Assembly (NCBI GenBank): GCA_964571225.1
Contig: CAZNBB010000001.1
Location: 1-64,000 of the forward strand
Source of the DNA: DATFML01 sp964571225
Lineage (GTDB): Bacteria > Pseudomonadota > Gammaproteobacteria > DATFLG01
Direction of reading: 5' to 3'
DNA: 64,000 bases
Part shown: in pieces, positions 35,541-43,882 of the stretch
Numbering within the stretch: the stretch's first letter is position 1
Layout: each line of letters opens with the position of its first letter
The notes under the pieces: model-generated
What the model saw: only the letters and a program-made list of their open reading frames with translations
Databases searched by the model: none
What the model was told of the DNA's origin: nothing
Made by a program: the position numbers and the translations under genes

Positions 35541-36036
35541 GAAGAAATTTCACCTCCTGATATCCCGACTGCCGACTACGGCAGTAACGATCCTGAACGC
35601 TGAACATATCGTTAAAGAATAGCGTAGCGCCGGAGGTCGGCAATAACAGTCGAGAAAGTCTCATTGGTGCAGACGCGTTGTGCCAACGTGGTTGTCGCCG
35701 TGAAACGACAACACAATTTCCCGCGCTTGAGGCGGATGCACGAACGACGTCCGTGCGCCGTCGTTCATCGGCAACAAACGGCCAGCGCCTTTGGTCCTGA
35801 AAGCACTGGTGTGGCGGGAACCGAGTGCCTGGCATGAGGATTGCTCCGCGGAGCGAACCGCCGGCTACAACCAACCCGGCGGGGGCACGCGCGTGCGGCG
35901 AGTGGCGGTGCGACCTCAGAAATGTCGGCCGGCGGAACGACTTGTCGTGCGCAGTGGACTCCGAGGTCGATCCTGGACGCCAACGGAGACGGGCCGTTGG
36001 TCATTAGAATGCTACAAGGAACATTGGAGGTTCTTC

Positions 36037-36585
36037 ATGAAACTGAAACATATCGCCATTGGATCCGCTCTCTCGGTGTTGATGACGACACCGGCTTTCG
36101 CGACACAGGCCGGCACCGCGCCTACATCGCAGAATTCCATGAAGACGCAATCGTCGTCCCAGGAAAGTTCGATGCACCCGGGTGTCAAGGCCGTTCAGAA
36201 GAAGCTCAAGGGCCAGGGCTACAACATCGGCAGCGTGGACGGCCTGTGGGGTTCGCGGTCGGAAAACGCGCTCAAGAAGTTTCAGCGGGCGAACAGCCTG
36301 AAAACCACAGGCACCCTGAATCACAAGACGGCCAACGCCCTCGGTGTCAGCAGCAGCCAGTTCGCGGCCTTTGAAGCCGAGGTGGGGAAGTCTTCCGCCC
36401 GTCAGCAGAATTCTCCGGGTATGAAGGGCGGCAATTCCACGGGCAACGGCGCTTCCATGAATGGAAGCGGCAGCATGGGTAGCGGGAGTTCCATGAATGG
36501 AAGCGGCTCAATGAGCGGTGGTCATGGCATGGCCGGCAGCAAGCCCATGGGCGGCAGCAATTCCACAGGGAGCGGCAAGTACTAG
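36037..36585 (+). CDS. Exported peptidoglycan-binding-domain protein with Gly/Ser/Met tail
   Basis: A 182-residue protein with a signal peptide (residues 1-22, TPAFA). Residues of about 48-108 form a PG_binding_1 domain (VKAVQKKLKGQGYNIGSVDG, then NALKKFQRANSL and LNHKTANALGV). The C-terminal 55 residues are low-complexity N-G-S-M repeats (NGSGSMGSGSSMNGSGSMSG). TTGGAGG precedes the ATG. It should bind cell wall in the periplasm. The Met/Gly-rich tail resembles that of the bufferin precursor at 388-705. Confidence 0.8.
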   Translation: MKLKHIAIGSALSVLMTTPAFATQAGTAPTSQNSMKTQSSSQESSMHPGVKAVQKKLKGQGYNIGSVDGLWGSRSENALKKFQRANSLKTTGTLNHKTANALGVSSSQFAAFEAEVGKSSARQQNSPGMKGGNSTGNGASMNGSGSMGSGSSMNGSGSMSGGHGMAGSKPMGGSNSTGSGKY

Positions 36586-36775
36586 GGCCTGTCAGCACCA
36601 TAGAGATCACTGCTGTTGGTGGCCTGCTGGGCTTCCCTTCAAACTGCGTGGCCGTCGGTGGTGCGCAGCAATGTGGGTGCAGTGCAATTTGGCAGTGCAG
36701 GTCCCGGAGCGGCCGGAGCCGACGCTGCCGTCGATCGGTGCCGATGGGCACAAACCGGCAGGCGGCAGCGCGGCC

Positions 36776-38221
36776 TCAGTTGCGCCAGAAGGCCGGGCTG
36801 AGCAGGACCAGGATGGTGAAGATCTCCAGCCGGCCCAGCAGCATGGCAATCACAGAAATGATCTTGGCGGTGTCATTGAGGCTGTGGAAGTTGCTGGCGA
36901 CCTTTCCCAGGCCCGGACCGAGGTTGTTCATGCAGGTGGCAATGGCCGAGAAGGCCGTGACCTGATCGACACCGGTACTGATCATGGCGAGCATCAGTAC
37001 GGCGAAAGCGGCTACGTACGCCGAGAAGAAGGCCCACACGGCGGCCATGGTGCGCTCGGGAACCGTGCGTCCTCCCAGTTTGACCTGCATGATGGCATTG
37101 GGGTGTACCAGGCGGGTGATCTCGCGGGTGGCCTGCTTGCCCAGCAGCAGCACGCGGATCACCTTCATGCCACCGGCGGTGGAGCCGGCGCAGCCGCCGA
37201 TGAAGCTGCTGAGTATCAGCAGCACCGGCAGGGAAAGGGGCCAGAGGGAAAAATTGGCGGTGGTGAAGCCGGTACTGGTGATCACCGAGATCACCTGGAA
37301 CGCGGCGTAGCGCAGATCCGTCCACACGCTCCCGTAGTAGCCGGTCAATGCCAGCCCCAGGGTTATGAGGGTAATGGCTACGGCCACCACCAGCAGAAAT
37401 GTGCGCACCTCAGGGTCGGTGAAGTAGTGCAGGGGGTTGCGGCCCCTCCAGACCATGAAATGCACGGTGAAATTCATGCCGCCGGCGAGCATGAACACGT
37501 CTGCAATGGCCTCGATGGCGGGACTGTTGTAGTAGCCGATGCTGGCGTCGTGCATGGAAAAGCCGCCGGTGGACAGGGTGGAGAAGCTGTTGCCGATGGC
37601 GTCGAACGGCTTCATGCCCGCCAGCCAGTAGGCAAAGGCACAGGCGGCGGTCAACGCGAAGTAGATCAACCAAAGCGCCCGCGAGGTGTGGGCGATGCGG
37701 GGCGTGATCTTTTCGTCCTTCATGGGCCCCGGGGTCTCGGCCCGGTACAACTGCATACCGCCGACCCCCAGCATGGGCAGCACCGCGACCGCAAGCACCA
37801 CCACACCCATGCCGCCCAGCAGCTGGATCTGCTGGCGGTGATAGAGGATGGAGGGCGGCAGATCGTCGATGTGCTGTATGACCGTCGCCCCGGTGGTGGT
37901 GAATCCCGAGACCGACTCGAACAGCGAGTCCACGAAGGACAGGTGGGCGCCGAACATGAACGGCAGCGCGCCCAGGCATCCGAGCACCACCCAGAACAGG
38001 GCGACGATGATGAAACCGTCCTTGGTGCGCAGTTCGGCATGCCGATGGCGGGTGGGCAGCCACAGGGCCAGACCCAGCGCCGCGATCACCAGGATACTGG
38101 CCAGAAAATGCTGGGCCTCGCCGTCGTGGTACCAGAGGGATACGCCCAGGGGCGGCAGCATGCTGGCGCCGAAGATGAGCACCAGCAGGCCCAGGATGCG
38201 GGCGATGGCGGCATAGCGCAT
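36776..38221 (-). CDS. trkH: Trk-type potassium uptake membrane protein TrkH
   Basis: A 481-residue K+ channel subunit with four M1-P-M2 repeats. The filter-like turns are VSGFTTTGATV, LSTGGFSMHD, ITSTGFTTANF and NNLGPGLG. It ends LGRLEIFTILVLLSPAFWRN, the normal TrkH C-terminus. It works with the cytosolic NAD-binding TrkA, whose gene is not in the window. Start ATG at 38221 fits the family length. Confidence 0.95.
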   Translation of the reverse strand: MRYAAIARILGLLVLIFGASMLPPLGVSLWYHDGEAQHFLASILVIAALGLALWLPTRHRHAELRTKDGFIIVALFWVVLGCLGALPFMFGAHLSFVDSLFESVSGFTTTGATVIQHIDDLPPSILYHRQQIQLLGGMGVVVLAVAVLPMLGVGGMQLYRAETPGPMKDEKITPRIAHTSRALWLIYFALTAACAFAYWLAGMKPFDAIGNSFSTLSTGGFSMHDASIGYYNSPAIEAIADVFMLAGGMNFTVHFMVWRGRNPLHYFTDPEVRTFLLVVAVAITLITLGLALTGYYGSVWTDLRYAAFQVISVITSTGFTTANFSLWPLSLPVLLILSSFIGGCAGSTAGGMKVIRVLLLGKQATREITRLVHPNAIMQVKLGGRTVPERTMAAVWAFFSAYVAAFAVLMLAMISTGVDQVTAFSAIATCMNNLGPGLGKVASNFHSLNDTAKIISVIAMLLGRLEIFTILVLLSPAFWRN

Positions 38222-38723
38222 CAGCGATACTCTGCCCGGAGCGGCCGGGACGCCGCGGTTAGTGCGCAGTCAGGGGGCCGGGTGTGGGCGGCGCAGCGCG
38301 CGCCGCGGCCGTTGGAGTCGGAATTGACCGTCACGGGATTCTTCATACACAGACAGCACGCCGGCGGGCGGGACTCGCCTCAACAGCCGTAGGTTGTCGC
38401 TTGTTCGCCGTGCGAGCATTCCCGCAACGGTCCGTGGGCTGGCGTATTCTTGCACGCGAAGCTGCAAATCGCCAGTTGCCGGCGCGCGCCGGCGCAAACC
38501 ACCCCGCTTCCTGCCAACCCGGTTGCGATGGCCGTGAGAATGCCCCCAGGAGCGCCCCAGTGGCCGCATGGCGGCCTGCCCCCTCAGAGGGCGTGCGCCT
38601 TGGGCGTGGCCGAGAATTCCCCGCCGGGGCGGGCTGCTTGCCGAACCACGGCAGCTGTTAGAATGTCGCGGAGCCAACATTGCCACCGCCCCGTCAACGT
38701 GGTGGGCAACGGTCCCGATACCC
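38222..38723. other. Gene-free stretch between trkH and dusA
   Basis: About 500 bp that should hold the divergent trkH and dusA promoters. I see no credible gene. A near-perfect GC palindrome (TTGCCGGCGCGCGCCGGCG) lies around 38475-38494. Confidence 0.4.
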
Positions 38724-39746
38724 ATGCGTGCAGCCAGCCGTGACTCGAGTTCGATTGCCGTGACGACGCCACCACCGGGGCGCCGTCTCGCAGTGGCCCC
38801 CATGATGGACTGGACCGATCGTCACTGCCGGTACTTTCTGCGCCTGATTTCCCGGCATACGTGGTTGTACACGGAAATGGTGACCAGCGGGGCGGTCCTG
38901 CACGGCGACCGGCGCAAACTGCTGGCGTTCGACCCCCTCGAGCATCCCGTCGCTCTGCAACTGGGTGGCAGCGAGCCCGACGAGCTGGCCGAGGCCGCCC
39001 GCATCGGCGCCGGTTTCGGCTACGACGAAATCAACCTGAATGTGGGCTGTCCCAGTGACCGGGTCCAGTCCGGGCGTTTCGGCGCCTGCCTGATGCTGGA
39101 GCCCGCACGGGTGGCGGAGGCCGTGGCCGCCATGGCCGAGGCGGTGACGGTGCCGGTGACCGTGAAGACACGCATCGGGGTGGACGAGCACGATTCCTAT
39201 GAGGCCCTGTGCCGGTTCGTGGAGGCGGTCGCCGATGCCGGTTGCCGCACGCTCATTGTCCATGCCCGCAAGGCCTGGCTGCAGGGCCTGAGCCCCAAGG
39301 AGAATCGGGAGGTGCCGCCCCTGCGGTATGACGTGGTGTACCGTCTGAAGGCCGATTTTCCCACACTGGAGATCGTCGTGAACGGTGGGGTCCACGGTCT
39401 GGACGAAGCGTGCCGGCATCTGGAGCATGTGGACGGCGTCATGGTCGGCCGCCAGGCCTACCACAATCCATACCTGCTGGCGGCGGCCGACAACCGCATC
39501 TTCGGCGATTCCACGCCGCCGCGGTCTCGGGAGGAGGTGGTGTCGGCCCTGCTGCCCTATCTGGAACGGCAGTTGGCCGATGGCGTCCCTCTTCAGCGCA
39601 TCACCCGCCACATCCTGGGACTGTTTCAGGGCGTGCCGGGGGCCCGCGCCTGGCGCCGGACTCTGAGCGAGCAGGCCCATCGCCCGGACGCCGATGTGGG
39701 GGTGGTGCGCGCGGCGCTGGCCCGGCTGCGTGCTGTTGCGGCATAA
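38724..39746 (+). CDS. dusA: tRNA-dihydrouridine synthase DusA
   Basis: A 340-residue FMN enzyme reducing uridines in the tRNA D-loop (U20/U20a for DusA). Marks are APMMDWTDRHCRYFLRLIS, YTEMVTSGA, the active-site Cys109 in LNVGCPSDRVQSGRFGACLM, and the DusA-specific HARKAWLQGLSPKENREVPPL. Start ATG at 38724 is the best fit although the ribosome site is poor. It is probably monocistronic. Confidence 0.94.
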   Translation: MRAASRDSSSIAVTTPPPGRRLAVAPMMDWTDRHCRYFLRLISRHTWLYTEMVTSGAVLHGDRRKLLAFDPLEHPVALQLGGSEPDELAEAARIGAGFGYDEINLNVGCPSDRVQSGRFGACLMLEPARVAEAVAAMAEAVTVPVTVKTRIGVDEHDSYEALCRFVEAVADAGCRTLIVHARKAWLQGLSPKENREVPPLRYDVVYRLKADFPTLEIVVNGGVHGLDEACRHLEHVDGVMVGRQAYHNPYLLAAADNRIFGDSTPPRSREEVVSALLPYLERQLADGVPLQRITRHILGLFQGVPGARAWRRTLSEQAHRPDADVGVVRAALARLRAVAA

Positions 39747-39915
39747 GCGGGGTTCGGATGGTCGTCCCGGACTGCATTGGTCGGGACGCTCTGTGGCGGC
39801 CGCGGGTGCGGTGGTGTGCCCGAGCACTGGCGGATAACGAATACCGCCCGCGCCGGTTGCGGCCCGGGCGAAGTGCCCTTGGCGGATAGTGCCGGTGACG
39901 GCGGGGTGGGGGCCG

Positions 39916-40593
39916 GTGGCAGACGATAGGGAACGGCCCGCAGGCGGGGCGAAGGGGAAACGGGTCGCGGTGGCCCTGCTGCTGGCGGCTTTCGTGATTG
40001 CCGCTGTGCCGCTGCGGGGCCATGTGGACGGCGCGGCGGTGCGCCGGTGGTTGGACAGCGCCGGTTGGTGGGGACCGCTGGCCTTCATGGCCGCCTACGC
40101 GGCCGCGACCGTGGCCTTCTTCCCGGGTTCGGTGCTGACGCTGGCGGGCGGCGCCCTGTTCGGCCCGCTATGGGGCACGTTCTACAGTCTGACCGGTGCG
40201 ACAGCCGGGGCGACCGGTGCGTTCGTGGTGGCGCGCTATCTGGCGTCGGACTGGGTCGCCCGCCGCAGCGGCGGCAGGTTGGCCCGCCTGCTGGAAGGTG
40301 TGGATGCCGAGGGCTGGCGCTTCGTGGCCTTTGTGAGGCTGGTGCCGCTGTTCCCTTTCAATCTGCTCAATTTCGCGTTGGGATTGACGCGCATTCGCCT
40401 GCTTCACTACGTGATCGCTTCGTACATCGCCATGCTGCCCGGCGCACTGGCTTACAGTTATCTCGGGTACGTCGGGCGTGAGGCCCTGGGCGGCGGCTCG
40501 GGGCTTATCCAGAAGGGCCTGCTGGCGCTGGCCCTGCTGGCGAGCGCGGCATTTCTGCCTCGGTTCCTGATGCGTCTGCGCCGTAATCGCTGA
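39916..40593 (+). CDS. TVP38/TMEM64 family membrane protein
   Basis: A roughly 225-residue membrane protein of the VTT/DedA superfamily with FFPGSVLTLAGGALFGPLWG and the conserved RLVPLFPFNLLNFALGLT. GTG at 39916 follows a purine-rich GGGGTGGGGG; further in-frame GTG codons at 39889 and 39895 are alternatives. It lies 94 bp before the radical SAM gene. Members of this family often neighbour arsenosugar-type genes, so it may belong to that group. Confidence 0.85.
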   Translation: MADDRERPAGGAKGKRVAVALLLAAFVIAAVPLRGHVDGAAVRRWLDSAGWWGPLAFMAAYAAATVAFFPGSVLTLAGGALFGPLWGTFYSLTGATAGATGAFVVARYLASDWVARRSGGRLARLLEGVDAEGWRFVAFVRLVPLFPFNLLNFALGLTRIRLLHYVIASYIAMLPGALAYSYLGYVGREALGGGSGLIQKGLLALALLASAAFLPRFLMRLRRNR

Positions 40594-40687
40594 GCGGGCC
40601 GAATTGGGACGGGGCGTGGTGAGCTGCAGGTATCGCGTGCTACCGTGATATTCGCGCGCTGCATCCCCGGCGCAGAGGACCAACATC

Positions 40688-41647
40688 ATGCATGCCACTC
40701 TGCCGTTGCTGAAGGACACGGATTTTCCGCCCCTGCGGCGAGCCGCGCTGGAAACGGTGCAGGTGAACATGGGCTATCGCTGCAACCAGTCGTGCCTGCA
40801 CTGCCACGTGAACGCCGGACCCGGCCGTACCGAGATGATGGAACGGGAGACGGTGGACGAGGTACTGGCGTACCTGCGGGCGAGTGGGGCAAGCACGCTG
40901 GATATCACCGGGGGCGCTCCGGAGCTCAATCCCCATTTCCGTTACCTGGTGGAGCGGGCCAGCGGGCAGGGCGTGCATGTCATGGACCGCTGCAACCTCA
41001 CCGTGCTGAACGAGCCCGGGCAACAGGACCTGGCAGGGTTTCTCGCGGCACACAGGGTGGAAGTGGTGGCTTCACTGCCCTGTTATCTGCCCGAAAACGT
41101 CGACGGCCAGCGCGGCACGGGCGTCTACGACGGCAGTATCCAGGCGCTGCGGCAGCTCAATGGGCTGGGCTACGGGCGCGCCGATTCCGGCTTGGTCCTG
41201 AACCTGGTCTACAATCCTGTCGGCCCCGATCTGCCGCCGCCCCAGGCGGCCCTGGAAGCGGACTACAGGCGCCACCTGCGCAGCCGCTACGGCATCGCGT
41301 TCAATCATCTGTTCACCCTGACCAACATGCCCATCCAGCGCTTCGGCAGCATGTTGGTCTCCAAAGGCCAGTTCAATACCTACATGGAGCGCCTGCGCAC
41401 GGCGTACTGTCCGGACAATCTGCAACGGGTGATGTGCCGCACCCTTATCAGCATCGACTGGCAAGGCTACGTCTACGACTGTGACTTCAACCAGATGCTC
41501 GGCATGGGCAAGCCGTCGGGCGACCGGGGGGCGGTGCGGCTGGCCGATCTGATGGACACGGACCTGCGCGGTCATCCCATTGCGGTGGCCGATCACTGTT
41601 ATGGCTGCACCGCCGGGCAGGGGTCCAGTTGCGGCGGTGCGTTGTAG
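40688..41647 (+). CDS. arsS: Arsenosugar biosynthesis radical SAM protein ArsS-type
   Basis: A 319-residue radical SAM enzyme with the cluster motif CNQSCLHCH (Cys32, 36, 39), the GGAPELNPHFRYL stretch, and a Cys-rich C-terminus (ADHCYGCTAGQGSSCGGAL) typical of the ArsS family, which couples an adenosyl-derived ribosyl group to dimethylarsenic. GAGGACC lies before the ATG. Followed 27 bp later by two family-specific glycosyltransferase genes. No arsM methyltransferase is in the window, so arsenic as substrate is inferred from family. Confidence 0.88.
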   Translation: MHATLPLLKDTDFPPLRRAALETVQVNMGYRCNQSCLHCHVNAGPGRTEMMERETVDEVLAYLRASGASTLDITGGAPELNPHFRYLVERASGQGVHVMDRCNLTVLNEPGQQDLAGFLAAHRVEVVASLPCYLPENVDGQRGTGVYDGSIQALRQLNGLGYGRADSGLVLNLVYNPVGPDLPPPQAALEADYRRHLRSRYGIAFNHLFTLTNMPIQRFGSMLVSKGQFNTYMERLRTAYCPDNLQRVMCRTLISIDWQGYVYDCDFNQMLGMGKPSGDRGAVRLADLMDTDLRGHPIAVADHCYGCTAGQGSSCGGAL

Positions 41648-41674
41648 AGTCCGGGAGCATCGAGGGACTCGCCG

Positions 41675-42364
41675 ATGACGCTGTCCAACCGATTGTCGGT
41701 CATTGTTCCCGCCCTCAACGAAGCCGCCGGCATCGGTCAGACTCTCGCCGGCCTTCAGCCGCTGAGAACTCGAGGCCACGAGGTGCTTGTGGTGGACGGT
41801 GGCAGCACGGACGGAACCGTCGAGCGTGCGGCAGGGCGGGCGGACCGGGTACTGGACGGGCCCCGGGGACGGGCGCATCAGATGGCGGCAGGCGCCGCTG
41901 CCGCCGGAGGCACGATCCTGTGGTTCGTTCATGCCGACACCGTGGTGCCGCCCGATGCCGATCTGGCGTTGTTGTCGGCACTGGTGCGGAGTCGCTGTCG
42001 CTGGGGCCGCTTCGATGTAACGCTGGCGGGACGGCATCCGCTGCTGCCGGTAGTGGCGGCGGCCATGAATTGGCGTTCGCGCCTCACCGGCATCGCGACC
42101 GGCGACCAGGGTCTGTTCGTCACGCGCGCGCTTTACGATGCGGTGGGCGGGTTTCCGGACCTGCCGTTGATGGAGGACATCGCGTTGAGCCGACGCTTGA
42201 AAGCCCACGGGCCGCCGGCATGTCTTCGCACACGCCTGCTCACTTCCGGGCGGCGCTGGGAGCGCGACGGCGCTGTCCGCACCATAGCACTGATGTGGAG
42301 GCTGCGCCTGGCCTATGCCCTAGGGGCGGACCCTGCTGTGCTGGCGCATCGCTACCATGGTTGA
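41675..42364 (+). CDS. TIGR04283-type family 2 glycosyltransferase
   Basis: A 229-residue GT-A glycosyltransferase: LSVIVPALNEAAGIGQTLAG at the start, VVDGGSTDGT, then the metal-site region LWFVHADTVVP and the acceptor part GDQGLFVTRALYDAVGGFPD followed by LMEDIALSRRLK. This is the pattern of the glycosyltransferase that accompanies ArsS. The stop overlaps the next start by 8 bp, so it is translationally coupled. Confidence 0.87.
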   Translation: MTLSNRLSVIVPALNEAAGIGQTLAGLQPLRTRGHEVLVVDGGSTDGTVERAAGRADRVLDGPRGRAHQMAAGAAAAGGTILWFVHADTVVPPDADLALLSALVRSRCRWGRFDVTLAGRHPLLPVVAAAMNWRSRLTGIATGDQGLFVTRALYDAVGGFPDLPLMEDIALSRRLKAHGPPACLRTRLLTSGRRWERDGAVRTIALMWRLRLAYALGADPAVLAHRYHG

Positions 42365-43019
42365 CGGCTTGGCCTTTCCGGACGCCCGGCTGCTGGTGTT
42401 CTCCAAGGCACCCGTTCCCGGCCAGGTGAAGACCCGGCTGATGCCGGTGCTGGGCGCCGAAGGTTGTGCGCGTCTGCAGCGCCGGCTGGTGTCTCGAACG
42501 CTGGAAACGGCTGTCTCGGGCTCGCTGTGCCCGGTGGAGTTGTGGTGCACGGACGGCGCCGATCCGTTCCTTCGGGAGTGCGCCGACCACTATGGCATCA
42601 GCATTCACCAGCAGGGCGATGGGGACCTGGGTGCACGCATGTTCCGCGCGCTGCAGTACGGGTTGCAGCGGGCACGCTATGCGGTGCTCTTGGGGACGGA
42701 CTGCCCGGCGGCCACCAGCGGGGATCTGGCCGACGCTCTTGCCGCCCTGGGCGCGGGTCGGGATGTCGTACTGGGCCCGGTGGAAGACGGCGGTTACTGG
42801 CTCATAGGCGGGCGACGCATCGACCGACACCTGTTCGATGCCATGCCTTGGGGCAGCGAACGGATCATGGCGCTTACCCGTGCGCGTTTGCGGGATCTGC
42901 AATGGCGTTGGGAGGAACTGCCCCTGTCCTGGGATCTGGATCGCCCGGAAGACCTCTGTCGATGGGACGATGGAGCCTCAGCCACGGGGTGCGGGCACCG
43001 GTCGACGGGAAAGAAATAG
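42357..43019 (+). CDS. TIGR04282-type nucleotidyl/glycosyltransferase
   Basis: A 220-residue protein of the DUF2064/TIGR04282 family: LLVFSKAPVPGQVKTRLMPVLG at the N-terminus (nucleotide-binding GT-A start), LLGTDCPAATSGDL and LGPVEDGGYWLIGG. It is the third gene of the arsenosugar-type set, overlapping the previous gene by 8 bp. It probably adds the sugar part of the product; exact donor unknown. Confidence 0.87.
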   Translation: MVDGLAFPDARLLVFSKAPVPGQVKTRLMPVLGAEGCARLQRRLVSRTLETAVSGSLCPVELWCTDGADPFLRECADHYGISIHQQGDGDLGARMFRALQYGLQRARYAVLLGTDCPAATSGDLADALAALGAGRDVVLGPVEDGGYWLIGGRRIDRHLFDAMPWGSERIMALTRARLRDLQWRWEELPLSWDLDRPEDLCRWDDGASATGCGHRSTGKK

Positions 43020-43039
43020 GGTCTCGACCGTCCAAGCGT

Positions 43040-43633
43040 TCATTGGGGTGCCGGTTTCCCCCACAGATTGGGGAGCAAGGCATTGGCGTAGCCGGAGACG
43101 AACGCCTTCACCTCGCCCGTGTCCGGCACGAACACGTGTCGGGGCACGGCGCCGATATCGGCCCCATAAACATGGATGCTGATGGATACCCGGTCGTCGA
43201 AGGCATTTTTCACCGAATGGATGTCGCCGATGGAAGGCGACACGGCGTCCACCTGCCCCTCGGACAGCGTGGTGGTGCCCAGTCGGCGCAAGGGCCCGTC
43301 GGGGGTTTGTTCGAACGACTCGCAGATCTCGGCGCCGCGTAGTATGCCTACCAGTCCCCAGATGGTGTGGTCGTGCACGGGCGTGGACTGGCCCGGCCCC
43401 CACACGAAGCTGACCACGGAGAAACGTTCCAGCGGGTCGCAATAGAGCAGGTATTGGCGGTAATAGGTGGGATCGGGTTGCGCGAAGGCTTCCGGGAGCC
43501 AGTCGTCGTAGCGCACCAGATCGCCCAGCAGTTCCCGCCCGCCGGCCAGAATGGCGGGCTCGTCGGCGCCGGCCTGGGAGGTCAGCAAGGTCATCTGCCG
43601 GACGAATTCCCGCAATCTCGCCGTACCGCTCAT
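43040..43633 (-). CDS. Cysteine dioxygenase-type thiol dioxygenase
   Basis: A 197-residue cupin iron enzyme. Fe ligands are His87 and His89 in PVHDHTIWG and His139 in GDIHSVKNAF; GRYED-like Arg in the substrate pocket is not obvious. Cysteine dioxygenases convert Cys to cysteine sulfinate; related enzymes use 3-mercaptopropionate, and the two cannot be told apart with certainty here. It lies 249 bp downstream of a rhodanese gene on the same strand, a sulfur-metabolism context. Confidence 0.85.
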   Translation of the reverse strand: MSGTARLREFVRQMTLLTSQAGADEPAILAGGRELLGDLVRYDDWLPEAFAQPDPTYYRQYLLYCDPLERFSVVSFVWGPGQSTPVHDHTIWGLVGILRGAEICESFEQTPDGPLRRLGTTTLSEGQVDAVSPSIGDIHSVKNAFDDRVSISIHVYGADIGAVPRHVFVPDTGEVKAFVSGYANALLPNLWGKPAPQ

Positions 43634-43882
43634 GATGGATGCTCCGTGACGGGGTGGTGCCGGCCGCCCGGGGATCGGTGTCCCTTTGGTATCGGTGGCA
43701 TGCCGGCGGCAGTTGCGGGTCCGTGCCTTCCACTACTGGCGTAGCAGGGCCCACTTGTCGTGCCGCGTCTCCAGCCGCTGGAAAAGTCTGCGCCGGTCGC
43801 CGAGCCCTTTCCAACAATGCAGGTACTTCGTGTCTCACTATAGCGCAACGGCCGCCCGGACAGCGCCGTCCGACATGGACCA

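Noticed and set aside
36585..36606. Sequence similar to one end of the 267-bp MITE-like element (AGGGCCTGTCAGCACCATAG)
   Set aside because: Only about 16 of 22 positions match and no opposite end is found nearby, so it may be chance or a relic.
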